From Bacteroidales bacterium (GTDB taxonomy: Bacteria > Bacteroidota > Bacteroidia > Bacteroidales > UBA932): a stretch of DNA of 64,000 bases. The stretch covers positions 62,001-126,000 of the forward strand of contig JAFRXI010000037.1 of NCBI GenBank assembly GCA_017437755.1, written 5' to 3'. The position numbers and the translations under genes were made by a program. Positions 27,876 through 35,273 of this stretch are shown here, piece by piece; position 1 is the first letter of the stretch, and every line of letters starts with the position of its first letter. The notes under the pieces were generated by a model that was not told the origin of the DNA, did no database searches, and worked only from the letters and a program-made list of their open reading frames with translations.

Positions 27876-27906
27876 CAAAAGTAGTGAAATAATTTTTACT
27901 TGCAAG
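27876..27906 (-). promoter_or_regulatory. Promoter of the trpB2 leader transcript
   Basis: On the minus strand CTTG (27906-27903), a 19-base spacer and TACTTTTG (27883-27876) fit the -33/-7 pattern. The start would lie near 27870, only a few bases before the leader-peptide ATG. Confidence 0.65.
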
Positions 27907-27926
27907 AGATTTTTGAAAAAATTTTA

Positions 27927-29621
27927 TTATTCTGTCAAATCGCGGGTAATCCGGTCGCAGGTGTAGGTCCTGGTCTCGGTGCTGCCGGGGAACCTGGCCT
28001 TGGCAACCACTCTCCAGGAGGTGAGTTCGGAGGCCGGCTTGTCGAGTTTGATGTACCACCAGTTCTCCGACCTGTCCCAGTGGTACGTCCAGCTGGTCCT
28101 TATTCCGCTGACCTTGGTGAGGTGGCAGTTGGCGCAGTAGTCATAGATCCTCTTGTTGGCGAAGGTCATCTTTTCCGATTTGCCGTCGTGCTCCAGGGTT
28201 ACCTCCCAGTCTTCGTCGCCGTTGTATATATGGGCCAGGAGGAAGTTCCCGCCGGCAAACAGGCTTTCCTTGCTCCAGGCGTACTGGTGCGACCAGTCGG
28301 AATCCTTGTCGTAGACGTCGTTGGAGTCGTATACCCTCATCTTTTCCCCGCCGTCGTGAAGCGGACGGTATTCCCAGCTGGAGAAGTCGCTGCCCTTTAC
28401 GTTATATACGTAGAATCCGGCCGGGGCGCCGTCGGGGCTGTATCGGGAATACCAGAAATTGCCCATGGGAACCCCGTGGATGCGCTCTATTACGGGACGG
28501 CCGTTTTTGGCGTTGACCTTGTATTTGTAGCTCTCGCAGATGTGGGCGTGGCCGGAGAAGATATAGGCGCTGCCAAAGGCCGAAAGCTGCTCCAGCATGT
28601 CTTCGCGGTGGGGGATGCCGTCAAAGCCTCGGACGTGGCAGTGCTGGAGGATGACCACCATCTTGGAGGACTTGTAGGTGACATGGCCGAGGTCGTGCAC
28701 CAGCCAGTCGTAAACCTCGTCGGTGAGGCCGTTCTGACCCTCGGAGGGAAGGGCGGTGCCGCTGCTGGAAGGGCCCTTACGGGCTATGAAGTTGTCCAGG
28801 GACACAAAATGGACGTTACCCACGTTGAATGAATAGCAGGTGGGACCGAACGCGGCGGAGTAATACAGTTCGGTGCCGCGGTCGAATCCGTCGGAGCCCG
28901 CCATCCGGGAGTTCCCGGTACGGCCGTCGTGGTCGTGATTCCCGATAACGGTGTACATCGGGAGATACTTCCCGGCCCCGTATTCGGCGCTTCCAAGGGC
29001 GCCTTTTGCCTGGGTGTAGGTCTCCAGGTCCTTGGCATTGTTGATGATGTCGCCGAGGGCCACCCCGAAAACTGGGCCTGCCGGGGCGTTCTCCCGGAAG
29101 TACCTGCCGATTTCCTGCATGGCCGAGGTCTTGAACTTGTTTGCGGTTGCCGCATCCCGGATGTGGATGTCGCCCAGGACGGCAAAGGAAAAGGCGTCGC
29201 TGTCGCCAGACAGCCTTGTCAGGGTAAAGTCTTTACGGTTTGTTTCCTTCGGGTCGATCTTCTGGTAGAATGACGGAAGGTGCGAGCCGCTGTCCTGGCC
29301 GATAGCATAGCCTGAAGGCAGGCTGTACCATACGAACTTGCTTTCCGCGTTGGCCTTCATCTGGTACACGCCGTTGGCGTCGGTGGCGGTGAACCGGAAT
29401 CCGTCGGTAACGGGAACGGCCTTTACCGGGGCCCCGGTTGTGTCCTTGATGATTCCAAAGAGGTTGTTGCCGTCCAGAATGCGGGTTCCGTTTATGGTGT
29501 CGTCGGCGGGGGTGTCGGGGACATCCGGTGTATCGGGACCGGAATCCGGCTCAACCGCTTTCTTTGAAGCGCAGGCCCCAAGCAGGCCGGCCAGCAGATA
29601 TAGGAAAAATCTTCTTGTCAT
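27927..29621 (-). CDS. Calcineurin-like metallophosphoesterase lipoprotein
   Basis: 564 residues from ATG 29621. Signal with lipobox LLGAC, then an Asp/Pro-rich linker and a carboxypeptidase-regulatory-like N-domain (GIIKDTTGAPVKAVPVTDG...ATDANGVYQM). The phosphoesterase core has the dimetal motifs GDIHIRD, GVALGDIIN, IGNHDHDG and FSGHAHICE. The last ~190 residues match the C-terminal domain that accompanies this family in Bacteroides. It is probably an envelope phosphodiesterase or phosphatase; the substrate is unknown. It is transcribed away from the gene at 29719 from a promoter whose -33 box abuts that of the divergent gene. Confidence 0.88.
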   Translation of the reverse strand: MTRRFFLYLLAGLLGACASKKAVEPDSGPDTPDVPDTPADDTINGTRILDGNNLFGIIKDTTGAPVKAVPVTDGFRFTATDANGVYQMKANAESKFVWYSLPSGYAIGQDSGSHLPSFYQKIDPKETNRKDFTLTRLSGDSDAFSFAVLGDIHIRDAATANKFKTSAMQEIGRYFRENAPAGPVFGVALGDIINNAKDLETYTQAKGALGSAEYGAGKYLPMYTVIGNHDHDGRTGNSRMAGSDGFDRGTELYYSAAFGPTCYSFNVGNVHFVSLDNFIARKGPSSSGTALPSEGQNGLTDEVYDWLVHDLGHVTYKSSKMVVILQHCHVRGFDGIPHREDMLEQLSAFGSAYIFSGHAHICESYKYKVNAKNGRPVIERIHGVPMGNFWYSRYSPDGAPAGFYVYNVKGSDFSSWEYRPLHDGGEKMRVYDSNDVYDKDSDWSHQYAWSKESLFAGGNFLLAHIYNGDEDWEVTLEHDGKSEKMTFANKRIYDYCANCHLTKVSGIRTSWTYHWDRSENWWYIKLDKPASELTSWRVVAKARFPGSTETRTYTCDRITRDLTE

Positions 29622-29646
29622 GGTTCTGCAATGCGCATTTTGTCTA

Positions 29647-29676
29647 CAAAAATACAAAAAATGCTTAGTTTGCAAA
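29647..29676 (-). promoter_or_regulatory. Promoter of the metallophosphoesterase gene
   Basis: Minus strand TTTG (29676-29673), 18-base spacer, TATTTTTG (29654-29647). The start falls near 29643, about 20 bases before ATG 29621. The -33 box forms one half of the palindrome TTTGCAAA (29669-29676). Confidence 0.65.
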
Positions 29677-29700
29677 AGTTGGGAATTAATCCTAACTTGC
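29669..29700 (+). promoter_or_regulatory. Promoter of the divergent lipoprotein gene
   Basis: TTTG (29669-29672), a 20-base spacer and TAACTTGC (29693-29700), one mismatch from TAnnTTTG. The -33 box is the other half of the palindrome TTTGCAAA, so the two divergent promoters stand back to back. Confidence 0.6.
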
Positions 29701-29718
29701 AGGAAATTTCTTGAATCC

Positions 29719-30435
29719 ATGAAAAAGTTGCTTGCCCTTTTCCTGTCGGCCGCAGCGGTCTGCTGCTGCACCGGGGTATCACCCGGGGTGGAAAATCCTG
29801 ATAACGGTCAAGTTACAACCGATGACCCTTCCGGACCACCCGATGATCCCGATTACGACCTTTCCGGCGGCTGCCCTGCGATAGACCTGGGACTGTCGGT
29901 GAAGTGGGCTGCATGGAACATAGGGGCCAAGGACGAAAAGTCGCTCGGAACCTATTTCGCCTGGGGCGAGACGGCCGGCAAGAGCGATTATTCCTGGGGC
30001 GGGTACGCATTCGGGAACTATAACAATGTGAGTCCGGACTGGGGGCTTACCCATCCGGTGGATTCCAGGGGACGGCTCCTCCCGGAGAACGATCCCGCCA
30101 CAAAACTTTGGGGCAAGCGCTGGCGCACTCCCACCAGGGCCGAGATGGAGGAACTTTGCAACACCGGCAAGGTGCCCTGGATAATTGAGACTGACAGGAA
30201 TGACAATTTCCTGGGCGTCACGGTGTGCAGGTATATAACCGTAATCAACAGTCTGCCGGTTCCGGATGTCAAGGCGACCTCAAACCGGGATGAGATTTTC
30301 CTGCCCGTCACCGGTTACAGGGACAATTCCTCGCTTGAATCGTCCGGTTACTATGGCTTATACTGGACATCTTCACTTGCATCGCAAAAGCACAGCGCTT
30401 CCTCGCTGATGTTTTCTGAAACAGATGACGCCTAG
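29719..30435 (+). CDS. Fibrobacter-paralogous-domain lipoprotein, cut by an in-frame TAG
   Basis: 238 residues from ATG 29719: signal MKKLLALFLSAAAVCCC, an Asp/Pro-rich linker, then the Fibrobacter succinogenes major paralogous domain pattern (IDLGLSVKWAAWNIGA, TYFAWGETAGKSDYSWGGY, KLWGKRWRTPTRAEMEEL, YYGLYWTSSLASQ). The frame stops at TAG 30433-30435, but the next codons in the same frame read AVVDMYRNLGMQIRAVTDD before TGA at 30493-30495; NLGMQIRAV is just how these domains end (compare GLSVRPV). The TAG thus replaces one codon, possibly GAG. It removes the last beta strand, so the product may be misfolded unless the codon is read through or the base is wrong. Confidence 0.8.
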   Translation: MKKLLALFLSAAAVCCCTGVSPGVENPDNGQVTTDDPSGPPDDPDYDLSGGCPAIDLGLSVKWAAWNIGAKDEKSLGTYFAWGETAGKSDYSWGGYAFGNYNNVSPDWGLTHPVDSRGRLLPENDPATKLWGKRWRTPTRAEMEELCNTGKVPWIIETDRNDNFLGVTVCRYITVINSLPVPDVKATSNRDEIFLPVTGYRDNSSLESSGYYGLYWTSSLASQKHSASSLMFSETDDA

Positions 30436-30525
30436 GCGGTTGTGGATATGTATCGCAATCTGGGCATGCAGATCAGGGCCGTCACTGATGATTGAGGCCC
30501 GGGCTAAAAAAACTGATTACTAACC

Positions 30526-31941
30526 ATGTATAATCCTTTATCGGCGAATGCCGGGGAATTCATCTGCCATGATGAGATAACGGAATCGCTTTCCGAGGCC
30601 GCCCGGGAGGGCGGAAACCGGAGCCGCGTGTTGGAGATACTTGAAAAGGCGTCCCGCCTGAAGGGGCTGACCCACAGGGAGGCCGCCATACTGATGGCCT
30701 GCTCCGACCCCTCCCTCGAAGAGATGGTTTTCTCCCTGGCAAAAGAGATAAAACACCGCTTCTACGGCAACAGGATAGTGCTTTTTGCACCGCTCTACCT
30801 TTCAAATTACTGCATAAACGGCTGCGTCTACTGCCCCTACCATGCCAAGAACCGGACGATTCCCCGGAAGAAACTGTCGCAGGAGGAGATCGAAGCCGAG
30901 GTCCGCGCCCTTATCCGGCTCGGTCACAAGCGGCTGGCCCTTGAAACGGGGGAGGATCCGGTGCACAGCCCCCTGGAGTATGTGCTGGAGTCCATCCGGA
31001 CCATATATTCGGTGAAGGAAGGCGGGAACAGCATCCGCAGGGTAAACGTGAATATAGCAGCCACCGACGTGGAGTCGTACCGCAGGTTGAAGGCTGCCGG
31101 CATCGGAACCTATATCCTTTTCCAGGAGACCTACAACCGGGAAAGGTATCTCAAGCTGCATCCCACGGGGCCAAAGGGCAATTATGAGTGGCATACCGAG
31201 GCCATGGACCGCGCCCAGGAAGGCGGCTGCGACGATGTGGGAATAGGCGTGCTCTTCGGCCTTGACAACTATATGTATGAACTCGTGGGCCTGCTGATGC
31301 ATGCCGAGCATCTGGAGGCGCGCTTCGGCGTTGGGCCGCATACCATAAGCGTCCCGAGGATCTGCCCGGCCGGCGGCATCTCCACGGCCGATTTTCCCGA
31401 CGCCCTTCCGGATTCCATCTTCCGCAAGCTTGTGGCGGTGCTCCGCGTGGCCGTCCCGTACACCGGGATGATAATCTCCACCAGGGAGTCGCAGCGGATG
31501 AGGGAGCAGCTGCTGGACTGCGGCATTTCCCAGATCAGCGGCGGTTCCCGCACCAGCGTCGGCGGCTATACCAGCGTCGAGCGGCACGACGAGACTTCCC
31601 AGTTCGACGTTTCCGACCGGCGTTCCCTGGACGAGGTGGTGGGCTGGCTTCTGGACAACGGACATATCCCCAGTTTCTGCACCGCCTGCTACCGCGAAGG
31701 CCGCACCGGCGACCGGTTCATGTCCCTCTGCAAGAGCGGTAAAATCAGCCTCTGCTGCACTCCCAATGCGCTTATGACCCTCAAGGAATACCTCATGGAC
31801 TATGCTTCGCCCTCCACACGCGGGAAAGGGGAGGCCCTTATCGCCCGCAGCCTTGCCGACATACCGGAGGGCCGCGTCCGCGACATGACGGTGGAGCGCC
31901 TCGGCCTGATAGAGCAGGGCCGCAGGGACTTCAGGTTCTGA
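30526..31941 (+). CDS. hydG: [FeFe]-hydrogenase maturase HydG (radical SAM tyrosine lyase)
   Basis: 471 residues. The radical-SAM cluster motif CINGCVYC (CX3CX2C) is near residue 95, and the C-terminal auxiliary cluster is formed by CTAC and a Cys 23 positions later (CX2CX22C). It cleaves tyrosine to give the CO and CN ligands of the H-cluster. Length, LETGEDPVHSPLEY and the GGSRTSVGGYT segment separate it from ThiH. It is followed after 7 bases by hydF and converges on the hydrogenase structural genes. hydE is not in the window. Confidence 0.96.
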   Translation: MYNPLSANAGEFICHDEITESLSEAAREGGNRSRVLEILEKASRLKGLTHREAAILMACSDPSLEEMVFSLAKEIKHRFYGNRIVLFAPLYLSNYCINGCVYCPYHAKNRTIPRKKLSQEEIEAEVRALIRLGHKRLALETGEDPVHSPLEYVLESIRTIYSVKEGGNSIRRVNVNIAATDVESYRRLKAAGIGTYILFQETYNRERYLKLHPTGPKGNYEWHTEAMDRAQEGGCDDVGIGVLFGLDNYMYELVGLLMHAEHLEARFGVGPHTISVPRICPAGGISTADFPDALPDSIFRKLVAVLRVAVPYTGMIISTRESQRMREQLLDCGISQISGGSRTSVGGYTSVERHDETSQFDVSDRRSLDEVVGWLLDNGHIPSFCTACYREGRTGDRFMSLCKSGKISLCCTPNALMTLKEYLMDYASPSTRGKGEALIARSLADIPEGRVRDMTVERLGLIEQGRRDFRF

Positions 31942-31948
31942 AAATACT

Positions 31949-33025
31949 ATGGAACGGGTGCAAATAGCTTTTTTCGGGAGGACCAACAGCGGGAAGTCGA
32001 CGCTGGTGAATGCGATATGCGGGCAGCAGGTGTCGCTGGTGAGTGACGTCCCGGGGACCACTACGGATCCGGTGCGGAAGCTGGTGGAACTGCCTTATGG
32101 GATTGGCCCGGCCGTGCTTGTGGATACTGCGGGTTATGGCGACGAAGGGGAACTCGGTGCCCAACGTGAACGTCTTACGAGTCAGGTGATCGACGGCACC
32201 GACGTTGCCGTGCTCCTCCGCACCGGGCATCCTGCCGACGACCGTTGGGAACGGTTGCTCAGGGATGCCGGCGTGCCGGTAGTCTTTCCCGGACCGGACC
32301 GGGAATCCATTCTGAAAAGCATCGCCGAGGCACTTCCACCGAGGGAGAAGCGCTTCCTTACCGGGAGGCTGGTGCAAAAGGGCAGCCGTGTGCTGCTGGT
32401 GATGCCGCAGGACAGCGAGGCGCCCGAGGGGAGGATCATACTGCCGCAGGTCCAGGTGATAAGGGAACTGCTTGACAGGGGCTGCACTGCAGTCTGCTGC
32501 ACTCCGGAGTCGCTGTATGGTTCGCTGAAGGCCCTTGGCGCGGCCCCGGACCTTGTAATAACTGATTCCCAGGTATTTACCGAGGTGGACAGGGCCATTC
32601 CAAGGGAGACTCCTCTGACCTCGTTCTCGGTGCTTCTGGCCGGCGCCAAGGGGGATGTCCGCGTTCTCGTGGAAGGCGCCGCCGCCATAGACCGTTTGAA
32701 GCCCGGGGACAGGGTGCTCATCGCGGAAGCCTGCTCACACGTACCTGCGTCCGAGGATATCGGCCGGGTGAAGATTCCGGCCCTGCTGATGAAAAAGATG
32801 GCCGGTCAGGCCGGCGGGCTGAAGGTCGACATCGCCGCCGGGAACGACTTCCCGGAGGACCTCAGGCCCTACAGTCTGATTATCCACTGCGGTGCCTGCG
32901 TGGCCACAGGGACGCTGGTGATGTCCAGGATAAAAAAGGCACTCCGCGCGGGAGTGCCAATTACGAATTACGGTATTGCCCTGGCAAAGCTCAAGGGTAT
33001 AATTGACCGTATATCAATTCCTTAG
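31949..33025 (+). CDS. hydF: [FeFe]-hydrogenase maturation GTPase HydF, shortened G domain
   Basis: 358 residues, about 40 shorter than usual. Present: P-loop GRTNSGKST, the switch segment DVPGTTTDPV, DTAG (G3), the central dimerisation domain (ILPQVQVIRELLDRG), and the cluster-binding CSH plus HCGAC with EDIGRVKIP between. Missing: after GVPVVF, where HydF has NKxD (G4) and about 30 residues later the G5 loop, the sequence passes at once to PGPDRESILKSIAEALPP. Guanine recognition should therefore be impaired, while the scaffold part that carries the diiron precursor to HydA is intact. The frame is continuous across the gap. Its TAG overlaps the TAA of convergent hydC (TTAG, 33022-33025). Confidence 0.93.
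   Translation: MERVQIAFFGRTNSGKSTLVNAICGQQVSLVSDVPGTTTDPVRKLVELPYGIGPAVLVDTAGYGDEGELGAQRERLTSQVIDGTDVAVLLRTGHPADDRWERLLRDAGVPVVFPGPDRESILKSIAEALPPREKRFLTGRLVQKGSRVLLVMPQDSEAPEGRIILPQVQVIRELLDRGCTAVCCTPESLYGSLKALGAAPDLVITDSQVFTEVDRAIPRETPLTSFSVLLAGAKGDVRVLVEGAAAIDRLKPGDRVLIAEACSHVPASEDIGRVKIPALLMKKMAGQAGGLKVDIAAGNDFPEDLRPYSLIIHCGACVATGTLVMSRIKKALRAGVPITNYGIALAKLKGIIDRISIP
32931..32958 (-). terminator. Intrinsic terminator for the hydBAC operon, inside hydF
   Basis: Reading the minus strand, GGCACTCC (32958-32951), a five-base loop and GGAGTGCC (32945-32938) form a perfect eight-base stem followed by six Ts (32937-32932). It lies 64 bases beyond the hydC stop, in the strand opposite the hydF codons for KKALRAGVP. 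It would end the hydrogenase transcript after a short antisense overlap with hydF. The matching purine run on plus gives no termination signal for hydF itself. Confidence 0.85.
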
Positions 33026-33501
33026 TCGTCGAATTCGGCAACTATCTTCTTGATGTCGGAAGGGTTGAGACGGCCGTAGACCTTCTCGCCGATGGTGGCT
33101 ACCGGGGCAAGGCCGCAGGCACCCACGCAGCGGAGGCAGTCTAGCGAGAATCTGCCGTCGGGCGTGGTTTCGCCCACCTCTATGCCAAGGACCCTCTTGA
33201 ACTCTTCCAGGACCTTGTCGGAACCGCGGACATAGCAGGCTGTTCCAAGGCATACTGAAACCGGATATTTTCCCTTGGGGACCATGGAGAAGAACGAATA
33301 GAACGTTACCACTCCGTAGACCTTCTGTGCCGAGATGCGCAGTTGCCTGGCGATTACGCGCTGGACCGCTTCGGGCAGGTAACCCAGGGTGTTCTGAGTC
33401 TCGTGAAGGATGCTGATCAGTTCTCCGGGGTCGTTATTGAAATTGCGGCAGATCTCCTCGGTCTTGCGGAGAGCTTCGCATGATACTTTGATCTCACTCA
33501 T
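33022..33501 (-). CDS. hydC: [FeFe]-hydrogenase subunit HydC (NuoE-like)
   Basis: 159 residues. A helical N-terminus is followed by a thioredoxin-like [2Fe-2S] domain with ligands in CLGTACYVRG and CLRCVGACG, the NuoE/HndA pattern. In trimeric NAD-linked hydrogenases this subunit joins the flavin subunit to the hydrogenase. It is the last gene of hydB-hydA-hydC, two bases after hydA. No part is missing. Confidence 0.95.
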   Translation of the reverse strand: MSEIKVSCEALRKTEEICRNFNNDPGELISILHETQNTLGYLPEAVQRVIARQLRISAQKVYGVVTFYSFFSMVPKGKYPVSVCLGTACYVRGSDKVLEEFKRVLGIEVGETTPDGRFSLDCLRCVGACGLAPVATIGEKVYGRLNPSDIKKIVAEFDD

Positions 33502-33503
33502 GG

Positions 33504-35264
33504 CTACTTGACGGTTTTATCAAAATAACGGGTGTGAAGGAGGTGGTGCGAGCGTTCGCCCAGCGGCTCCCCGAGGAATTCCCTGTAGAGTTTCTGGATG
33601 TCGGGATTCTCGTGGCTCTTGCGGATGGGCTTGCCCTCGTCCTCGCGGTAGATTGCACGGGCACGGGCCTTGATGACCTCCACGTCGCCGTGATGATATG
33701 GCTGTCCGGCACCGTCGATGCAGCCTCCGGGGCAGGCCATTACCTCCACCACGTGATAATCGAGTTCTCCGCTGCGGAGTTTGTCCATGAGGTAGCGGGC
33801 GTTGCCCAGGGTGTGGGCCACGCAGACCTTGAGCGGGAATCCGGCCAGGTCGATGGTCGCCTCCTTGATGCCGTCCAGGCCGCGGACTTCCTGGAATTCG
33901 ATCCTGGGAAGGGTCTTGCCGGTGTACACCTCGTAAACGGTGCGGAGGGCGGCTTCCATGACCCCGCCGGTGGCTCCGAAGATGGCGGCCGCACCTGAGC
34001 TTTCGCCCAGCGGCTTGTCAAAGTCGGTGTCTTCCAGCGAGCGGAAGTCGATGTTGGAACGCTTGATGAGGCGGGCGAGTTCGCGGGTGGAGATGCTGTA
34101 GTCCACGTCGGGATTGCCGTCAACCTTGAATTCGTCCCTTTCGCACTCGTATTTCTTTGCAAGGCATGGCATTATGGAAACCACCACCAGTTTCTCGCGG
34201 GGGATTCCCATCTTCTGGGCCCAGTAGGTCTTTGCAATTGCGCCGAACATCTGGGCGGGCGACTTTGCCGATGAAGGGTATTCCAGGAGGTCGGGATAGT
34301 TGTGCTCGTAGAAGTTGACCCATGCGGGGCAGCAGGAAGTCATTATGGGGAGTTTCACGTCCTTGTCCCCGCCGAGGAAGGCCTTGAGGCGGGAGAGTAT
34401 CTCCGCACCTTCCTCCATGATGGTAAGGTCTGCCCCGAAGTCGGTGTCAAACACGTAGTCAAAGCCGAGGCGGCGCAGTGAAGTGGCCAGTTTTCCGGTG
34501 ACTATGGTGCCGGGTTCGTATCCGAATTCCTCGCCGAGGGCCACCCTCACGGCCGGGGCGGGCTGGGCCACCACGACCTTGTCGGGGTTGCAGATGTCGT
34601 CGAGGAGACGGTCGGTATTGTCCCTCTCGGTAAGGGCGCCGGTGGGGCACACCGCGACGCACTGTCCGCAGTAGGTGCAGTCGGTTTCGGAGAACATCCG
34701 GTCGAAGGTGGGGGCGATGGTGGTGTCAAAGCCACGGCGTACCGCGCCGAGGACACCCACAGTCTGGACATTGTTGCAAACGCTCTCGCAACGGCGGCAG
34801 AGGATGCACTTGTCCATGTTGCGGGTGATTGCGGCGGTGATTTCCTTCTTGCGGGACGACTGTTCGCCCTTGTATTGCATTTCCCTGATATTGAAGCGGG
34901 TGACAAGCTCCTGGAGCTCGCAGTCACCGCATTTGGGGCAGGTGAGGCAGTCGTTGGGATGGTCGGAAAGTATGAGTTCGGCCACTGTCTTGCGGGCACG
35001 TACCACGCGGGCGGAGTTGGTGAGGACAACCATTCCCTCCGTAACCGTGGTCGCGCATGCAGGGGCGAGGTTGCGCCTTCCGGCCACCTCCACCACGCAG
35101 ATGCGGCATGATGCCGGAGAACTCTTTACGCATGTTCCCTTCAGGTCGATGTGGCAGAGGGCGGGAATCTTGATGCCCACGGTCTCGGCCGCGTCAAGCA
35201 GGGTTGTGCCCTTGGGCACGCAGACGGCCCTGTTGTCTATGGTAAGGTTTATCATGTTTTCCAT
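33504..35264 (-). CDS. hydA: [FeFe]-hydrogenase catalytic subunit HydA (group A3 type)
   Basis: 586 residues. Order: N-terminal [2Fe-2S] ferredoxin domain (CHIDLKGTC, CRICVVEV), the His-ligated cluster (HPNDCLTCPKCGDCELQ), two [4Fe-4S] clusters (CILCRRCESVCNN, CTYCGQCVAVCPTGAL), then the H-cluster domain with TSCCPAW, MPCLAKKYE and MACPGGCIDGAGQP (usually GGGQP). A C-terminal tail to HTRYFDKTVK completes the domain. It reduces protons or oxidises hydrogen. With HydB and HydC it forms the cytosolic trimer that couples NADH and ferredoxin to hydrogen. An alternative start is the ATG at 35255. Confidence 0.97.
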   Translation of the reverse strand: MENMINLTIDNRAVCVPKGTTLLDAAETVGIKIPALCHIDLKGTCVKSSPASCRICVVEVAGRRNLAPACATTVTEGMVVLTNSARVVRARKTVAELILSDHPNDCLTCPKCGDCELQELVTRFNIREMQYKGEQSSRKKEITAAITRNMDKCILCRRCESVCNNVQTVGVLGAVRRGFDTTIAPTFDRMFSETDCTYCGQCVAVCPTGALTERDNTDRLLDDICNPDKVVVAQPAPAVRVALGEEFGYEPGTIVTGKLATSLRRLGFDYVFDTDFGADLTIMEEGAEILSRLKAFLGGDKDVKLPIMTSCCPAWVNFYEHNYPDLLEYPSSAKSPAQMFGAIAKTYWAQKMGIPREKLVVVSIMPCLAKKYECERDEFKVDGNPDVDYSISTRELARLIKRSNIDFRSLEDTDFDKPLGESSGAAAIFGATGGVMEAALRTVYEVYTGKTLPRIEFQEVRGLDGIKEATIDLAGFPLKVCVAHTLGNARYLMDKLRSGELDYHVVEVMACPGGCIDGAGQPYHHGDVEVIKARARAIYREDEGKPIRKSHENPDIQKLYREFLGEPLGERSHHLLHTRYFDKTVK

Positions 35265-35273
35265 TGGACGCTC

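Noticed and set aside
27814-28059. An 81-codon minus-strand frame ending with the Trp-rich sequence
   Set aside because: Its upper part lies within the phosphoesterase gene in another frame and upstream of the promoter; only the last 17 codons form the leader peptide.
7371-30495. Stop-codon reassignment as explanation for the two in-frame stops
   Set aside because: TAA and TAG both end many normal genes here (for example 41477 TAA, 3538 TAG, 26368 TAG), so the code is not changed.
30526-31941. ThiH or another tyrosine lyase instead of HydG
   Set aside because: The C-terminal CX2CX22C cluster motif and adjacency to hydF and hydrogenase genes identify HydG.
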